Of a stretch of DNA of 64,000 nt, positions 35,389 to 46,424 are shown in pieces. How positions within the stretch are numbered: the stretch's first letter is position 1; every line of letters starts with the position of its first letter. The position numbers and the translations under genes are program-made. The notes beneath the pieces are model-generated. The model was not told where the DNA came from. It ran no database searches and saw only the letters and a list, made by a program, of their open reading frames with translations. The stretch is from Solanum dulcamara (taxonomy: Eukaryota > Streptophyta > Magnoliopsida > Solanales > Solanaceae), in assembly GCF_947179165.1 (NCBI RefSeq), contig NC_077240.1, forward strand, positions 72,681,501-72,745,500, in the 5' to 3' direction.

Positions 35389-36798
35389 GTCTACAAGATC
35401 AAACGCAATGGTAATGATCAAGTGGAGAAGTATCATGCAATATTGGTGGTGAAAGGATTCGCTCAGAAAGAAGGTATAGACTTTAATGAGATATTTTTTC
35501 CGATGGTTCGACTCACAATAATTTGAGTGGTCCTGGCGATGTGCGCTACATTTGACTTGTACTTAGAGTAGTTAGATGTGAAAACTACATTTCTTCATGG
35601 AGAACTTGAAGAAGAAATTTATATGCTCCAACCAGAAGGTTTTGAAGAACAGGGAAAAGAGAACTTGGTTTGCAGGTTGAACAAATCTCTATATGGTCTC
35701 AAACAGGTGCCGAGATGTTGGTATAAGAGATTTGATTCCTTCATTATAAGCCTTGGATACAATAGACATAGTTCATATCCTTGTGTTTATTACAAGAGAC
35801 TTGGTGATGAAGATTTTGTTATTTTGCTGTTGTATGTTGATGACATATTGGTAGCAAGCCCCAACAAAGATCGTCTGATAAATTTAAAGGCACAGTTGGC
35901 TAGGAAATTTGAAATGAAGGACTTGGGACCAGCAAACAAGATTCTAGGGATGCAAATTCACCGAGACAGAAATAATAGAAAGATTTGGCTTTCTCAAAAT
36001 AACTACTTGAAGAAAATTTTGAGACGCTTCAAGATGCAAGACTGTAAGTCAATTTCTACCCTACTTCCTATTAGTTTCAAGTTATCCTCAAGTATGAGTC
36101 CTAGCAATGAAGAAGAGAGGATGGAGATATCTCGAGTATCGTATGAATCAATAGTGGGAAGTTTAATGTTCACCATGGTATGTACAAGACCTGACATTGC
36201 ACAAGCAGTAGGAGTGGTTAGTTGATACATGGCTAATTCTGGTAGAGAGAATTGGAATACTGTTAAGAGGATCTTGAGATACATCAAGGGTACCTCAAAT
36301 ATTGCAATGCGTTATGGAGGATCAGACTTTACTGTTAAAAGTTATGTTGATTCAGATTATATAGGTGATCTTGATAAAAGTAAGTCCACCACAAGTTATG
36401 TATTTACTCTTGCTGGAGGAGCTGTAAGCTGGGTTTAAAAACTGCAATCTATCATGGATACATCTACGAAGGAAGCAGAATATGTAGCAGCTACACAAGC
36501 TAGCAAAGAGGCAATATGGAAGCAGATGTTACTGGAGGAGCTCAGGCACAAACAAGAGAGGATTGCTCTATTTTGTGACAGTGAGAGCGCTTTGTATCTT
36601 GCAAAGAATCCAGCATTTCATTCAAGGACAAAGCACATATGAGTTCAGTATCACTTTGTCTGTGAGAAGGTGGAAGAAGGCAATGTGGATATTAAGAAAA
36701 TTCACACTAATGACAACCTGGCAGATATGTTTACGAAGCTGATCAACAGTAACAAGTTCATATGGTGTCGATCTTCTATTGGCCTAGCAGAAATATAA
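35389..36798 (+). pseudogene. Copia reverse transcriptase and RNase H remnant
   Basis: Reverse transcriptase motifs in order: VKTTFLHGELEEEIYM, CRLNKSLYGLKQ, LLYVDDILVAS with the catalytic YVDD intact, SQNNYLKKIL, CTRPDIAQAVG. RNase H follows with VDSDYIGDLDKSKSTTSYVF, DSESALYLAKNP, HTNDNLADMFTK, ending at TAA 36796-36798. Stops at 35388, 35525, 35571, 36225, 36436 and 36642 break the frame. Confidence 0.9.
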
Positions 36799-36871
36799 CA
36801 TTGCAGTAATTGGGTAGAAAGGATGGTGTAAAGATTTAATTGATTCTCAATTAAATATTCAAGTGGGAGAA

Positions 36872-37367
36872 TGTCAAGAAGAAAATTCAACAAAAGGAGG
36901 CTGTCAAAAAAAGAGAGGCAGAAAAGAAGGAAAAAGTTGACAGCAACAACTTTTTGAATTTCAAAAGGTTGACAGAAAAAAAGAAGAAAAATGCCTAAGA
37001 AATTTAACGCGTAATTTCTAACGCGTTTTCATCCGCTTATAAATAGAGGGTCTCTTGCCCTCATTCAGAGCATCCCAGAAAGAGAGACTAAGAATACAAA
37101 GAGAGTTATACACCAAGATAAATATTGTAGTCTTGAGTGTCCTCTTTAGTAGTTGTTCCTTTTACAAGAGAGAAGTGTTAATTATTGTTTTCTCCTTGTA
37201 TTTGAGAGAAGTGTACTCCATATTTAATAGTGAGATCCTTCTACCCTGTGGTTTTTCCCCTCTATCAGTTAGAGGGGTTTCCACGTAAAATTCTCATATC
37301 CAATTTATTTTCATACTACTTGTCATATCAAACTTTAGTTGTCGTGCTACCACCCCCCCCCCCCCAA
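36872..37367 (+). repeat. 3' LTR of copia element
   Basis: Preceded by polypurine tract AAGTGGGAGAA and starting TGTCAAGAAG. TATAAATA at 37038-37045. The end is obscured by about 13 C residues; the expected CCAACA terminus has become CCAAAAA. Confidence 0.85.
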
Positions 37368-37504
37368 AAATAAAATTTTTTTTACCAAACACAATAGAAT
37401 TAGAGAAAGAAACAAAAATAGGCGTGTACCACGGGGGTCCAAAGACTCAAAATTGACACATATGTTTTACTAACTAAATTTTCAATGTTTGTTTGAAAGA
37501 ATTC

Positions 37505-38160
37505 TGTAAACAACAAATTTTCGAGTCGCGAAAAATAAATAATCAAGACCAGAAAAATTGGAGCCACAAAGTGTAATATTTAATTTCAAAATGTAGTGCG
37601 TTTTACAATCTCTATAATAATTCTCTGATTCTTCAAATAATATGAAATATGTTGGACTTGAATTTGATTTAGAATCAAGGGCTTAAACAGCTTGATCTTG
37701 AATCTTCGTCTTCAAATTTGGATTTGAATTATTCATCACGAACACTTGTACTGTTATGAAGAGTAATAAATATGAATAAGTACTTTGATCTCGAACTTTT
37801 TGATATTTGTCTTTGTTCTTGATCTTGAACTTGAACTTGAATTTGATTACTTTGAAGCTTTGTAGAGAATTTGCGGTCTTTGATCCACGAGCTCTCTTCT
37901 TGCTTCTTGTTCTTGAAAATCTCCCCTCCTGAAAATAATGAGGACCCTTATTTATAGTTGTAGGGAGTGGTATGCTTGTGTGATTTGATTGGTCGATTTG
38001 AATTGACCAATCAGATTATTTTTGGTGAAAAACTTTAATTTGATTGGTCAGAACATGTCACATATACACGTGGCATTATTCTAGTGGCTCATTTAATTTG
38101 ACTTAGATTGCCACATAATTTCAACACGTGACATGATTTTAGTGACTTATTTAATTTGAC
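37505..38160 (-). repeat. Truncated third LTR of gypsy array
   Basis: Starts TGTAAACAACAAATTTTCGAG and aligns with 53769-54428, then switches abruptly at 38160/38161 to gag sequence. More diverged than the other two LTRs. It contains the minus-strand TATA region near 37950. Confidence 0.85.
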
Positions 38161-38715
38161 CAAACTCGCGAGTTGTTCTTCAATAGTTGAGGCGATAGTC
38201 ATCATCGCTTGGATGGCCGTTATGGATGATGGAATGAAGCACGGATTTTTTCTCAAATTGAAATTTGTTTGAAATAAGTTACGTGGAGTGACTGGGGTAG
38301 ATCTTGTGATCAAGACATCATCTTCATCTTGAATAGTGCAATTTTTTGTGTTAAAAGGACTAAGTCGAGCCAATGTCTTTTCAACAATATCAGCTATATT
38401 TTCTCCTTTTTCCAATTCATTCGGAAAGAATCTTGCCCATTTGAAGATGGAAGATCAAAAATAGGAACTGATGCGGACGGCACTTGAAGTGCTTGTTGTC
38501 CTAGCAAGTTTGCTCTGTTCCTAGTGATGGGTCCCAGACTTCCCATAATAGCATCCAATATGTTCTCCACCTCAGAGAAAAATTTGGAATCAGTAGCCTT
38601 AGCAATAATAGTCCTAGAGTCAAACTTCTAAGATGTCATTTAAGTATTCTTGAGGTTTGATGATCGATGTAAAGAGATGAGAGGTAGAGATTGTCCCACT
38701 GGGTGTGCCAAAATT
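38161..38715 (-). pseudogene. Duplicated leader and gag N-terminus
   Basis: 555 bp practically identical to 53214-53768: I noticed a single difference (GGGGTAGATC here, GGGGCAGATC there). It encodes the first about 85 residues of the gag frame (GENIADIVEKTLARL, NPCFIPSSITAIQ) and then runs out of frame in LTR sequence. It represents internal sequence downstream of the shared middle LTR in a recombined multi-LTR array. Confidence 0.88.
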
Positions 38716-39652
38716 TGTAAACAACAAATTTTTGAGCCGAGAAAAATAAATAATCAAGACCAGAAAATTAGAGTCATAAAGTGTAATATTTAATTTCAAA
38801 ATGTAGTGCGTGTTACAATCTCTATAATAATCCTCTGATTCTTCAAATAATATAAAATATGTTAGACTTGAATTTGATTTAGAATCAAGGGCTTGAACAG
38901 CTTGATCTTGAATCTTCGTCTTTAAATTTGGATTTGAATTATTCGTCACGAACACTTGTACCGTTATGAAGAGTAATAAATATGAACAAGTACCTTGATC
39001 TCGAACTTTTTGATATTTGCCTTCGTTCTTGATCTTGAACTTGAACTTGAATTTGATTACTTGAACTTTATAGCTTTGTAGAGAATTTGCGGTCTTTGAT
39101 CCACGAGTTCTCTTCTTGCTTCTTGTTCTTGAAAACCTCCCCTCTTGAAAATAATGAGGACCCCTATTTATAGTTGTAGGGAGTGGTATACTTGTGTGAT
39201 TTGATTGGTCAATTTGAATTGACCAATCAGATTCTTTTGATGAAGAACTTTAATTTAATTGGTCAGAACATGTCACATATACACGTGGCATTATTCTAGT
39301 GACTCATTTAATTTGACTTAGATTGCCATATAATTTCGACATGTGGCATGATTTTAGTGACTTATTTAATTTGACTTGGATTGTCACATAATTTTGGCAC
39401 ATGGCATGATTCTAATGGCTCATTTAATTTGACTTGGATTGTCATATAACTTTGACACTTGGTGTAATTTTAGCGACTCATTTTATTTGACTTGAATTAC
39501 CACATAACTTTGACACGTGATGTGTTTTTAGTGGCTCATTTAATTTGACTTGGATTGCCACATCATTTGGATTATTTTCTTGAATTTAATATAGTCCAAA
39601 TTAAATTTACAGATTTAAATCTAATATAATTTAATATTTACAAATATCCCCC
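38716..39652 (-). repeat. Middle (3') LTR of gypsy element
   Basis: 937 bp, nearly identical to 53769-54696. Starts (minus strand) TGTAAATATTAAATT, TATA box CTATAAATAG at 39164-39173, ends TTTACA. A polypurine tract borders it on the right. Confidence 0.92.
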
Positions 39653-39668
39653 TACTTCAAGTCTTGTC
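39653..39668 (-). promoter_or_regulatory. Polypurine tract of gypsy element
   Basis: On the minus strand GAAGTAGGGGGATATT immediately precedes the LTR start, the expected plus-strand primer position for reverse transcription. Confidence 0.8.
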
Positions 39669-40011
39669 GAAATATTTTTTTAAGACTGGGCTTGAAGTAT
39701 TAACTTAATATTTTAATTGAGATCAATATTAAATTATACATGTAAATCTAGCACACCATAATCGGATAAAGACCAAAAATTGAAGGAACTTATATAGGCA
39801 TGATGATCAAAGTTATAATAATAATAATTATTATTATATTCTTTAAGGTTGAAATCATAATCCACTTAGAGAGATAGTTAATGTTGGTCAATGACTATAA
39901 TTAGTAGTCCAATTTTAATCCACCATCATTAATAATAAAAGTCCTTTTAAGAGTATAATTGTTTAAGTGTTTCACCTAGAAACAAATACTCCACAGCTAC
40001 CTTACGGATCT

Positions 40012-40088
40012 CTATAAATAGAGATATGCTCTTCGTATTTTGCATCAGTTATAGTGTTGCAGGCTACAGCGAGGGAGCACAATACAAG
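40012..40088 (+). promoter_or_regulatory. Antisense promoter and leader exon inside gypsy element
   Basis: CTATAAATA at 40012-40020 is followed about 30 bp later by a plausible start region and a short leader ending ACAAG|GTAATTTC at 40088/40089, a good splice donor. The next strong acceptor, TTTTTTTTGCAG, is at 42521-42532, eight bases before the ATG of the PMD frame. So this looks like the promoter and 5' UTR of the opposite-strand gene. Confidence 0.6.
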
Positions 40089-40159
40089 GTAATTTCTTAT
40101 ACTTTTTTTAATGATTTTCGTCACTTTTCACAGCTTTGACATACTGTGGTAGAAAATTT
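40089..40159 (+). other. Start of leader intron
   Basis: The proposed 5' UTR intron runs 40089-42532 (2.44 kb). It is made almost entirely of the two tandem arrays annotated next, joined by a unique spacer at about 41110-41430. Confidence 0.45.
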
Positions 40160-41110
40160 ATATCTTATTTTAGATATGTAGGAATCACAAACAGTTTGAT
40201 TTTCTAGAAACTTTACTTCTCGATCTACAACATATCCAAAATTGAAAATTTAATACCTTCATGACCATTCTAGATAATTTTTTAAAGGTAGCTCTAGATT
40301 CTGTCATGCTGAAAGTTTCAGATTTACTTAACTTTACTAGAACTCTTTTATCTTAATGTAGAAACTACGAAATCACAAGCCGCTTAATTATTATGAATTT
40401 AGACACAAAGTTCTACAATATATTCAAAATTTAAAATTTAATACCTTTGAAATTATTCTAGATAGTATTACAAAGTCAGCTTTAGAATTTGGCGCACCAA
40501 CAATTCCAGATTTGTGTGAAGGCACCAAAATTTTTTATCTCAATGTAGAAGTATTGAAATTGTAATTCTCTTGATTTTCCATAAAATAGATAAGAACGAC
40601 TACAACATATCCAAAATTTAGATTTAAACTCCTTCAATATCATTCTAGATAATGTTTTGATGCTTAACTTCAAATTTTGTCAGGCTGAAAGTTTCAAATT
40701 TGTGTAATTTTACTAAAACTCTTGTATCTTAATGTAGGAACTTCAAAATCACAAGCCGCTTGATTATTCTGAATTTAGACACAAAGTTCTACAACATATT
40801 CAAAACTCAAAATTTAATACCTTCAGAATTGTTCCAGATATTATTACAAAGTCAACTTTAGAATTTGGCGCACCATCAATTTCACATTTGTGTGAAGGCA
40901 CCAATTTTTTTTATCTCAATGTAGAAGTATCAAAATTGCAACTCGCTTGATTCTCCATAAACTAGACAAGAACGACTACAACATATCTAAAATTTAGATT
41001 TAAACTCTTTCAATATCGTTCTAGATAAATTTTTTGAAGTTTAACTTTTAATTTTGTCATGCTGAAAATTTCAGATTTTTGTTGCCTCACAAAATATTTT
41101 ATATCTTGAT
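40160..41110 (+). repeat. 188-bp tandem repeat, five units, two alternating types
   Basis: The marker TATCTTAATGTAGAAAC or a variant recurs near 40163, 40351, 40538, 40727, 40914 and 41104 (spacing 187-190 bp). Odd and even units differ: one type has CACAAGCCGCTT and GGCGCACCA, the other AACGACTACAACATATC and TGCTGAAAGTTTC. This gives a 375-bp higher-order period. Diverged pieces recur at 45740-45990, on the other side of the PMD gene. Confidence 0.8.
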
Positions 41111-41429
41111 ATAGGAAAATCGTTACTAAAAAGGGTTGGGATTGCTAGAAACTAGACTTCAAGAGAATTATTATCATCAAAAAAATCTTGTCTCAAGTCT
41201 AGCCTGGTTAGTCTATTGTGGCTTCTTCGACTTGACAGGTAATAGTTTTTTTATCTACTGGTTTTTTTGTGTGTGTGTGTTATCTACTTGCATATTTGGA
41301 GGATTTAAAGACTTCAACATGCACATTTGGTAAGATTTAAAGACTTTAAGCATACTGTTGAAGTAGCTCATTTTTGTTGACTTTGTAGCCATGCATTATT
41401 TATTTTTTTTATCATTTGAACCAAAGGTG

Positions 41430-42420
41430 TTGCATTATTGGAAATAATTTCACATTATTCTTGACAAAGACTTTACACCGTTTGAACTGAAGGTGCCGCA
41501 TTATTTGAGCCAAAGTCTTTACACTGTCTAAGACAAATACTTTACATGATTTGTGGTAAAGACTTTACACCATCTGAGGCAAAGACTTTACATGATTTGT
41601 GGAAAAGACTTTACATCGTCTGAGTCAAAGGCATCCCATAGTCCAAGCCAAAGACTTTACACCGTCTAAGGCAAAGACTTTACATGATTTGTGGCAAAGA
41701 CTTTATACCGTCTGAGTCAAAGATATTCCATACTCCAAGCTAAAGACTTTACACTGTCTAAGACAAAGACTTTACATAATTTGTGACAAAGACTTTACAC
41801 TGTCTGAGTCAAAGGCATTCCATAGTCTGAGCTAAAGACTTTATACCATCTAAGTCAAATACTTTACATAATTTGTGGCAAAGACTTTACACCATATGAG
41901 TCAAAGGCATTCCATAGTCCAAGCTAAAGACTTTACACCGTCTAAGGCAAAGACTTTACATGATTTGTGGCAAAGACTTTACATCATCTGAGTCAAAGGC
42001 ATTCCATAGTTCTAGCTAAAGACTTTATACCATCTAAGACAAAGACTTTACATAATTTGTGGAAAAGACTTTACTCCTTCTGAGTCAAAGACATTTCATA
42101 GTCTAAGCTAAAGACTTTACACCATCTAAGGCAAAGACTTTACACCACTAAGTCAAAGGCATTTTATAGTCCAAGCTAAAGATTTTACACCGTTTGAGTT
42201 AAAGACTTTACATGATTTGTGGCAAAGACTTTACACCGTCTGATTCAAAGGTATTTCATAGTCCAAGCTAAAGACATTACATCATCTAAGGCAAAGACTT
42301 TACATAATTTGTAGCAAAGACTTTATGCCGTCTGAGCCAAAGGCATCCCATAGTCCAAGCCAAAGACTTTACACCGTCTAAGACAAAGACTTTACATGAT
42401 TTGTAAGGACTTTCCACCAT
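41430..42420 (+). repeat. 92-bp tandem repeat, about ten units
   Basis: Anchor CCATAGTCC or a variant recurs near 41637, 41729, 41821, 41913, 42005, 42097, then 42164, 42258 and 42349: a 92-bp period with one shortened unit. Each unit holds three shorter CAAAGACTTTACA modules separated by TGATTTGTGG, CGTCTGAGTC and AGTCCAAGCT. Located in the 3' region of the gypsy element. Confidence 0.92.
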
Positions 42421-42540
42421 CTAGATTAGGCATAGGTCTTGCTCAAAGAATATAATCGTTCATTATTGAGATTCATGACCATGATTATTGAATTACTAAT
42501 TTAAGAGCTAACAAAACATATTTTTTTTGCAGATTGAATC

Positions 42541-44628
42541 ATGGTTTACTTTAGAGATTTGACTTCTTCTTCTTCAGAGTTGTGATACCTTGTGATATCA
42601 GATCATAAAGACAGTGAGGTGGAGACCAAACTGCTTGTAAGTACGCCCTTTAACTGGCCAATATGCTGCTCCATGGCCATCTTTGGGGGAACTTCCTGGT
42701 TTAGATGATTAGACTCTTGAATATAACAACCGTCCTCCCAAGACGTGGGTACTTTGCACTCCTAATCATCATACCAAAAATATTACAATTTCTTTACCAT
42801 GTTTAGGGCAGCGAATCATTAATGGAAAGACTCAATGGGATGACACTTTTACACTTGATAGAGAATTTCATTATATTCCAGTCTATTAGGAGTGTGCTGA
42901 AGATATCCTTAGCAGGAATCGCCGGACTTTGAAGGATGCAAAAATATATGATGTTGTGTATGGTTTACTTTTTACTTATGATCATAACACTAACATATTG
43001 CAAGCCTTATGCGAAGCTTGGTGTCCTATCACAAATACACTGCTTACTTCAGTCGGATAATTATCTATAGCACTTTGGGATTTATATGTGATTAGTGGTC
43101 TATCCATAGCAGAAAGTCTTTATGAGGAAGTCATGCCAAATATTGCAGAACTTTTAGGCACATTTGATAAAGGAAAAAGGTTTCTCCCTTACTCTTGTGA
43201 GCATTTATTTGATGCCTTTCATCGGATCCGAGTAGAGAATAATCATGATCCGAATATTTCTGTGAAAAGATGGGTAGAGTTTGGGTGTAAGAAAGATACA
43301 AAATATGGACAACCCCTACCAAGAAGAGAAAAGAAGTTTGTATGTCTTAAGTCATCGCATAACCCAAATGGTGTAATTGATGAATCTGTTAATTGGTCTC
43401 TTGCTAAAGAAGTTTTATTTTATAAGTTGGAAGTTAAGAGTCACAAGAAAAATGAAACATACTTGGCAGCCTTTTTATCTTGCTAGTTGTGTGTATTTGT
43501 GCTTTCTACGAAGGAGGATGGCTTTATTCGTCCGGGCGTCTTCAGAATCGCCTGTCATTTAGCATGTGGATGAAGAGTTAGCCTTACAGTTCCAGTCTTA
43601 GCCAGCATTTATAAAGGTCTAAACATGATTTTAAGATGCTCACGACTTGATCTCGTTCAAACTTATTTTTTAATTCATTACATTTATGGTTGGTTTGCCT
43701 ATTACTTCAAAACTCATTACCCATTAGCAGGTGGACTGGATGATCCTCTTATGGCTTCTTTTTTGGGCGAAGGTGCTACAGGTATTTTGAAAAAGAGGAT
43801 GCGAGGAAACGTATACATGGAGGGGGAATCATTTCCTGGGATGCAACATTGATCAAAAGGCCTAATGCTCACCACTACCGCGACTACGACACTGAAAAAA
43901 AAATTCAATCGAATTTCTTTATGAGCCTTCACTCAAACTATCTCACTTTAAGGGATGAAAATATCTTTATTGTGGAGCCTTATAGTCCCCATAGATTTAG
44001 TCGTCAATTTGGCTTTTTTCAAGATGCTCCTGGTCGATTAGATCGAGATTTTCTTGAAGCTTTATTTATCGAGGGCTTAAGAATTGCACGAATTTGTGTG
44101 CTGATAAAATCTAGGGCAAGAGCAACATTTTCTCCTAGTGGGTCCAACTTGAAGAAGTTCTTTTCGCTCAATTACAAGTGTTGGTGGGAAAAGATGCATG
44201 AAAATTTTCTTAAAAATTATATACAATCCTTGGTGAGTGTTATTGGTCTGGATAGTAAAGTTCTTCAAAAGCAAGACGAAGAGGTCTTAATTGTGAGTCA
44301 ACCTACTATTTATTTTGAAGTCTAAAGTTGTTGTTCCAGACAAGATCAAGGGATCTTCCCTTGAGGAAGTTCAAAAAGAAAAGTATTCAGCCCAAATTCA
44401 ATGGACCTCTCACAAGTGGCCATCTCAAGGTGAAAGTAGTAGCACCCGTAGTGATCGTTGTTGGAAGCAATTGAAACTACCTTCTGACATGCCAAACGAT
44501 GCTAGTTCACATTCGGTAGAGATTTCCGACAACAATGTTAGTTCTTCCAAGACTTTGACAGCTATTAAAGAGGTAATGATTTTTTTCATTCCATGATACC
44601 ACATGATTCTACTAACTATGATATTTCT

Positions 44629-44660
<32 letters not shown>

Positions 44661-45466
44661 TACTATTATTATTTCTTTTTTTTTGCAGGCAAACGATGTT
44701 AGCATGTTTGAGACTTTTTACCAAAGCAAGCCATAAGATAGTAATGAATCTGTAGAGAGCCCGACTTCAAGAAAATCAATTATGTCACCCAAATTAGAGC
44801 GAGAGGATACTTTTGTCCCACATGAAAGGACTACATCAAATGTAGAATATCCTTCCCATAAGAAACCGGCAATGTCCGTGTCTATTTTTGACCGAAAGCA
44901 AGTCATCTCAGAACTTCAAATAAATTTTATAGAAGGAGCTTGGAATAAGATTCATTCTAAGCTCGATGATCTCACTGCAGAACGTGTTTCTTCTCTTAAG
45001 GATGAGGTCCAAGTAATTCTTAAGGATGTAGATGAAATGGGGGTAGATATTTCTCCTTTGAAGAACTTATTGGAATCTCTCTTTGAACTTGCCACCTCCT
45101 ATGACCAAGCATGATCATCCCTTGCTGATAAAGCCCTAAAAATTGAAGAATCCAAGCCATATTTAAATGCCAAGAAACACCTTGATCTTGAATGAAAAGA
45201 ATGAGAAATTCAAAGAATTGTCTGACATTTGTCAATCTCTTAAGGAAGCGAGGAAGAAGGTGAAGGAGTTAAAATCCCTCCGAGATGCTGCCAAGAAAGA
45301 AGTCGAAGATGTCAAATCTAAAGTCTCTGTAGCTGAACAAGAGTACAACAAATGTGCTGATGTTTCTCTAGCTACTGCGAATGCCTCAAATGATGTGGAA
45401 GAGAAGAAGAGATTTTTAGAGATTTCTCTTCAAGACTTAACTAATTATAAGCTACGTTTAGACTAG
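42541..45466 (+). pseudogene. Plant mobile domain (PMD) gene, antisense in gypsy element
   Basis: Reading begins ATG at 42541 (MVYFRDL, then YLVISDHKDSEVETKLL). PMD motifs follow: AEDILSRNRRTLKDAKIYD, LFTYDHNTNILQALCEAWCP, LWDLYVISGLSIAESLYEE, ENNHDPNISVKRWVEF, NETYLAAFLSC, YGWFAYYFKTHYPLAGG. The C-terminal part after an intron (44573-44688, GTAATG...TTGCAG) is rich in charged heptads: coiled-coil frames at 44782-45114 and 45167-45466 (KEARKKVKELKSLRD). PMD proteins such as MAIN and MAIL1 act in plant nuclei in gene and transposon silencing; TE-borne copies are known antisense in Ty3-gypsy elements. Broken by stops, e.g. 42583, 42890, 43060 and 43484, plus frameshifts. Confidence 0.8.
44634..44660 (+). 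repeat. (TA)n microsatellite in PMD intron
   Basis: About 13 TA dinucleotides between the donor at 44573 and the acceptor at 44688. Length is likely to vary between individuals. Confidence 0.95.
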
Positions 45467-46424
45467 CTTATTATGAACTAATTTTTTGCTCTTTTTTTTA
45501 AGCATTCTGATTGATTAGTTGTTACTCTTTTATAAATCCTTTTGATTGCATTATATTGCGCATTTCTTTAAGTATTTCTTTTACGTTTCAGCTTCAAGAA
45601 TAATTTACTCGTATTGATGCATTGATGTAATCGCATTAAGCGTGGACTTTCCCCTAAACATCGTTGGTTATTACCTTATGTGTTTTGATAGTACGAGAGA
45701 TATATCATTGTATGAGAGCACCAAATCTAGGAGAGACTCAATTTATCAGAAACCAAACTTCTTAATCTCAAACATATCCAAAATTTATAGCTCAAGTCCC
45801 TTAGGATTGTTCTAAACAAACTTAAAAAATGAATTTCACATGCAGAAAAGCTGACAAATTCATATTCGCATGATCTTATTAAAAAAATACTTATATCTCA
45901 GCATATAGAAGCCGAAAAGAAGATTCATAGAACTACAATATGTACAATAATCACAGCTAATAGCTTTACGGATTTGTACGAATATTTATTTGAAGTCAAT
46001 TCAAATTCTATCTTGATTGGCTCTCTCTAATTCACACATTATATATGATAATCTACAAGAACATTGTGATGCTCAAATAATAGCGTGCCTCATATCTTTT
46101 GAATTTATGAGACTAAACTTAGGATGTAACTCACGGATTACGGTGAAGAGGGTCAAAAGAGACTATGAGTTCTTTGGATACTCATGCGACTAAACTCAGA
46201 ATGTAATTTCAAGCACCTACGTACCTCAGTGAAGAGGATCAAGTCATAACGTAGTTCTGAAAGAGTGATTTTTTTGTGTCCTAACTTTTACCTAGGTTGC
46301 CTCTTTTGAGATTTTCAACCGAGCGGATATTGTTTTTTTTTGATACCGTGCATGATTTATACTCTTGCGGGCCAATAGTAACATGTAGTTTATACTCGTA
46401 CTTTAAGGAGTGTGTTTCTTTTCT
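45467..46424. other. Spacer between PMD gene and gypsy integrase
   Basis: Non-coding sequence separating the convergent ends of the antisense gene and pol. 45740-45990 carries diverged units of the 188-bp repeat (AACATATCCAAAATTTATAG, TCAGCATATAGAAGC). 46080-46260 has a loose duplication of phrases TACGTACCTCAGTGAAGAG / TTACGGTGAAGAGGG. Both transcripts would end here. Confidence 0.5.

Larger units (their letters stand above)
32790..37367 (+). mobile_element. Degenerate Ty1-copia element (Tork/Tnt1-like)
   Basis: Two near-identical LTRs (32790-33280; 36872-about 37367), PBS, gag remnant, protease, integrase, reverse transcriptase and RNase H in copia order. There is an in-frame stop in most segments and a large gag deletion, so it cannot make a full polyprotein. 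LTRs differ by few substitutions, suggesting a moderately young insertion of an already defective or quickly decayed copy. The 3' end is blurred by a poly-C run at 37353-37365. Confidence 0.9.

Noticed and set aside
41430..42420. CRISPR-like regular array
   Set aside because: Eukaryotic context and contiguous 92-bp tandem units without unique spacers; it is a minisatellite inside a retrotransposon.
42541..45466. Host PMD gene into which the gypsy element inserted
   Set aside because: The PMD unit lies wholly between pol and the 3' LTR/PPT of one element, in the known place for Tat antisense frames, with no insertion breakpoints.
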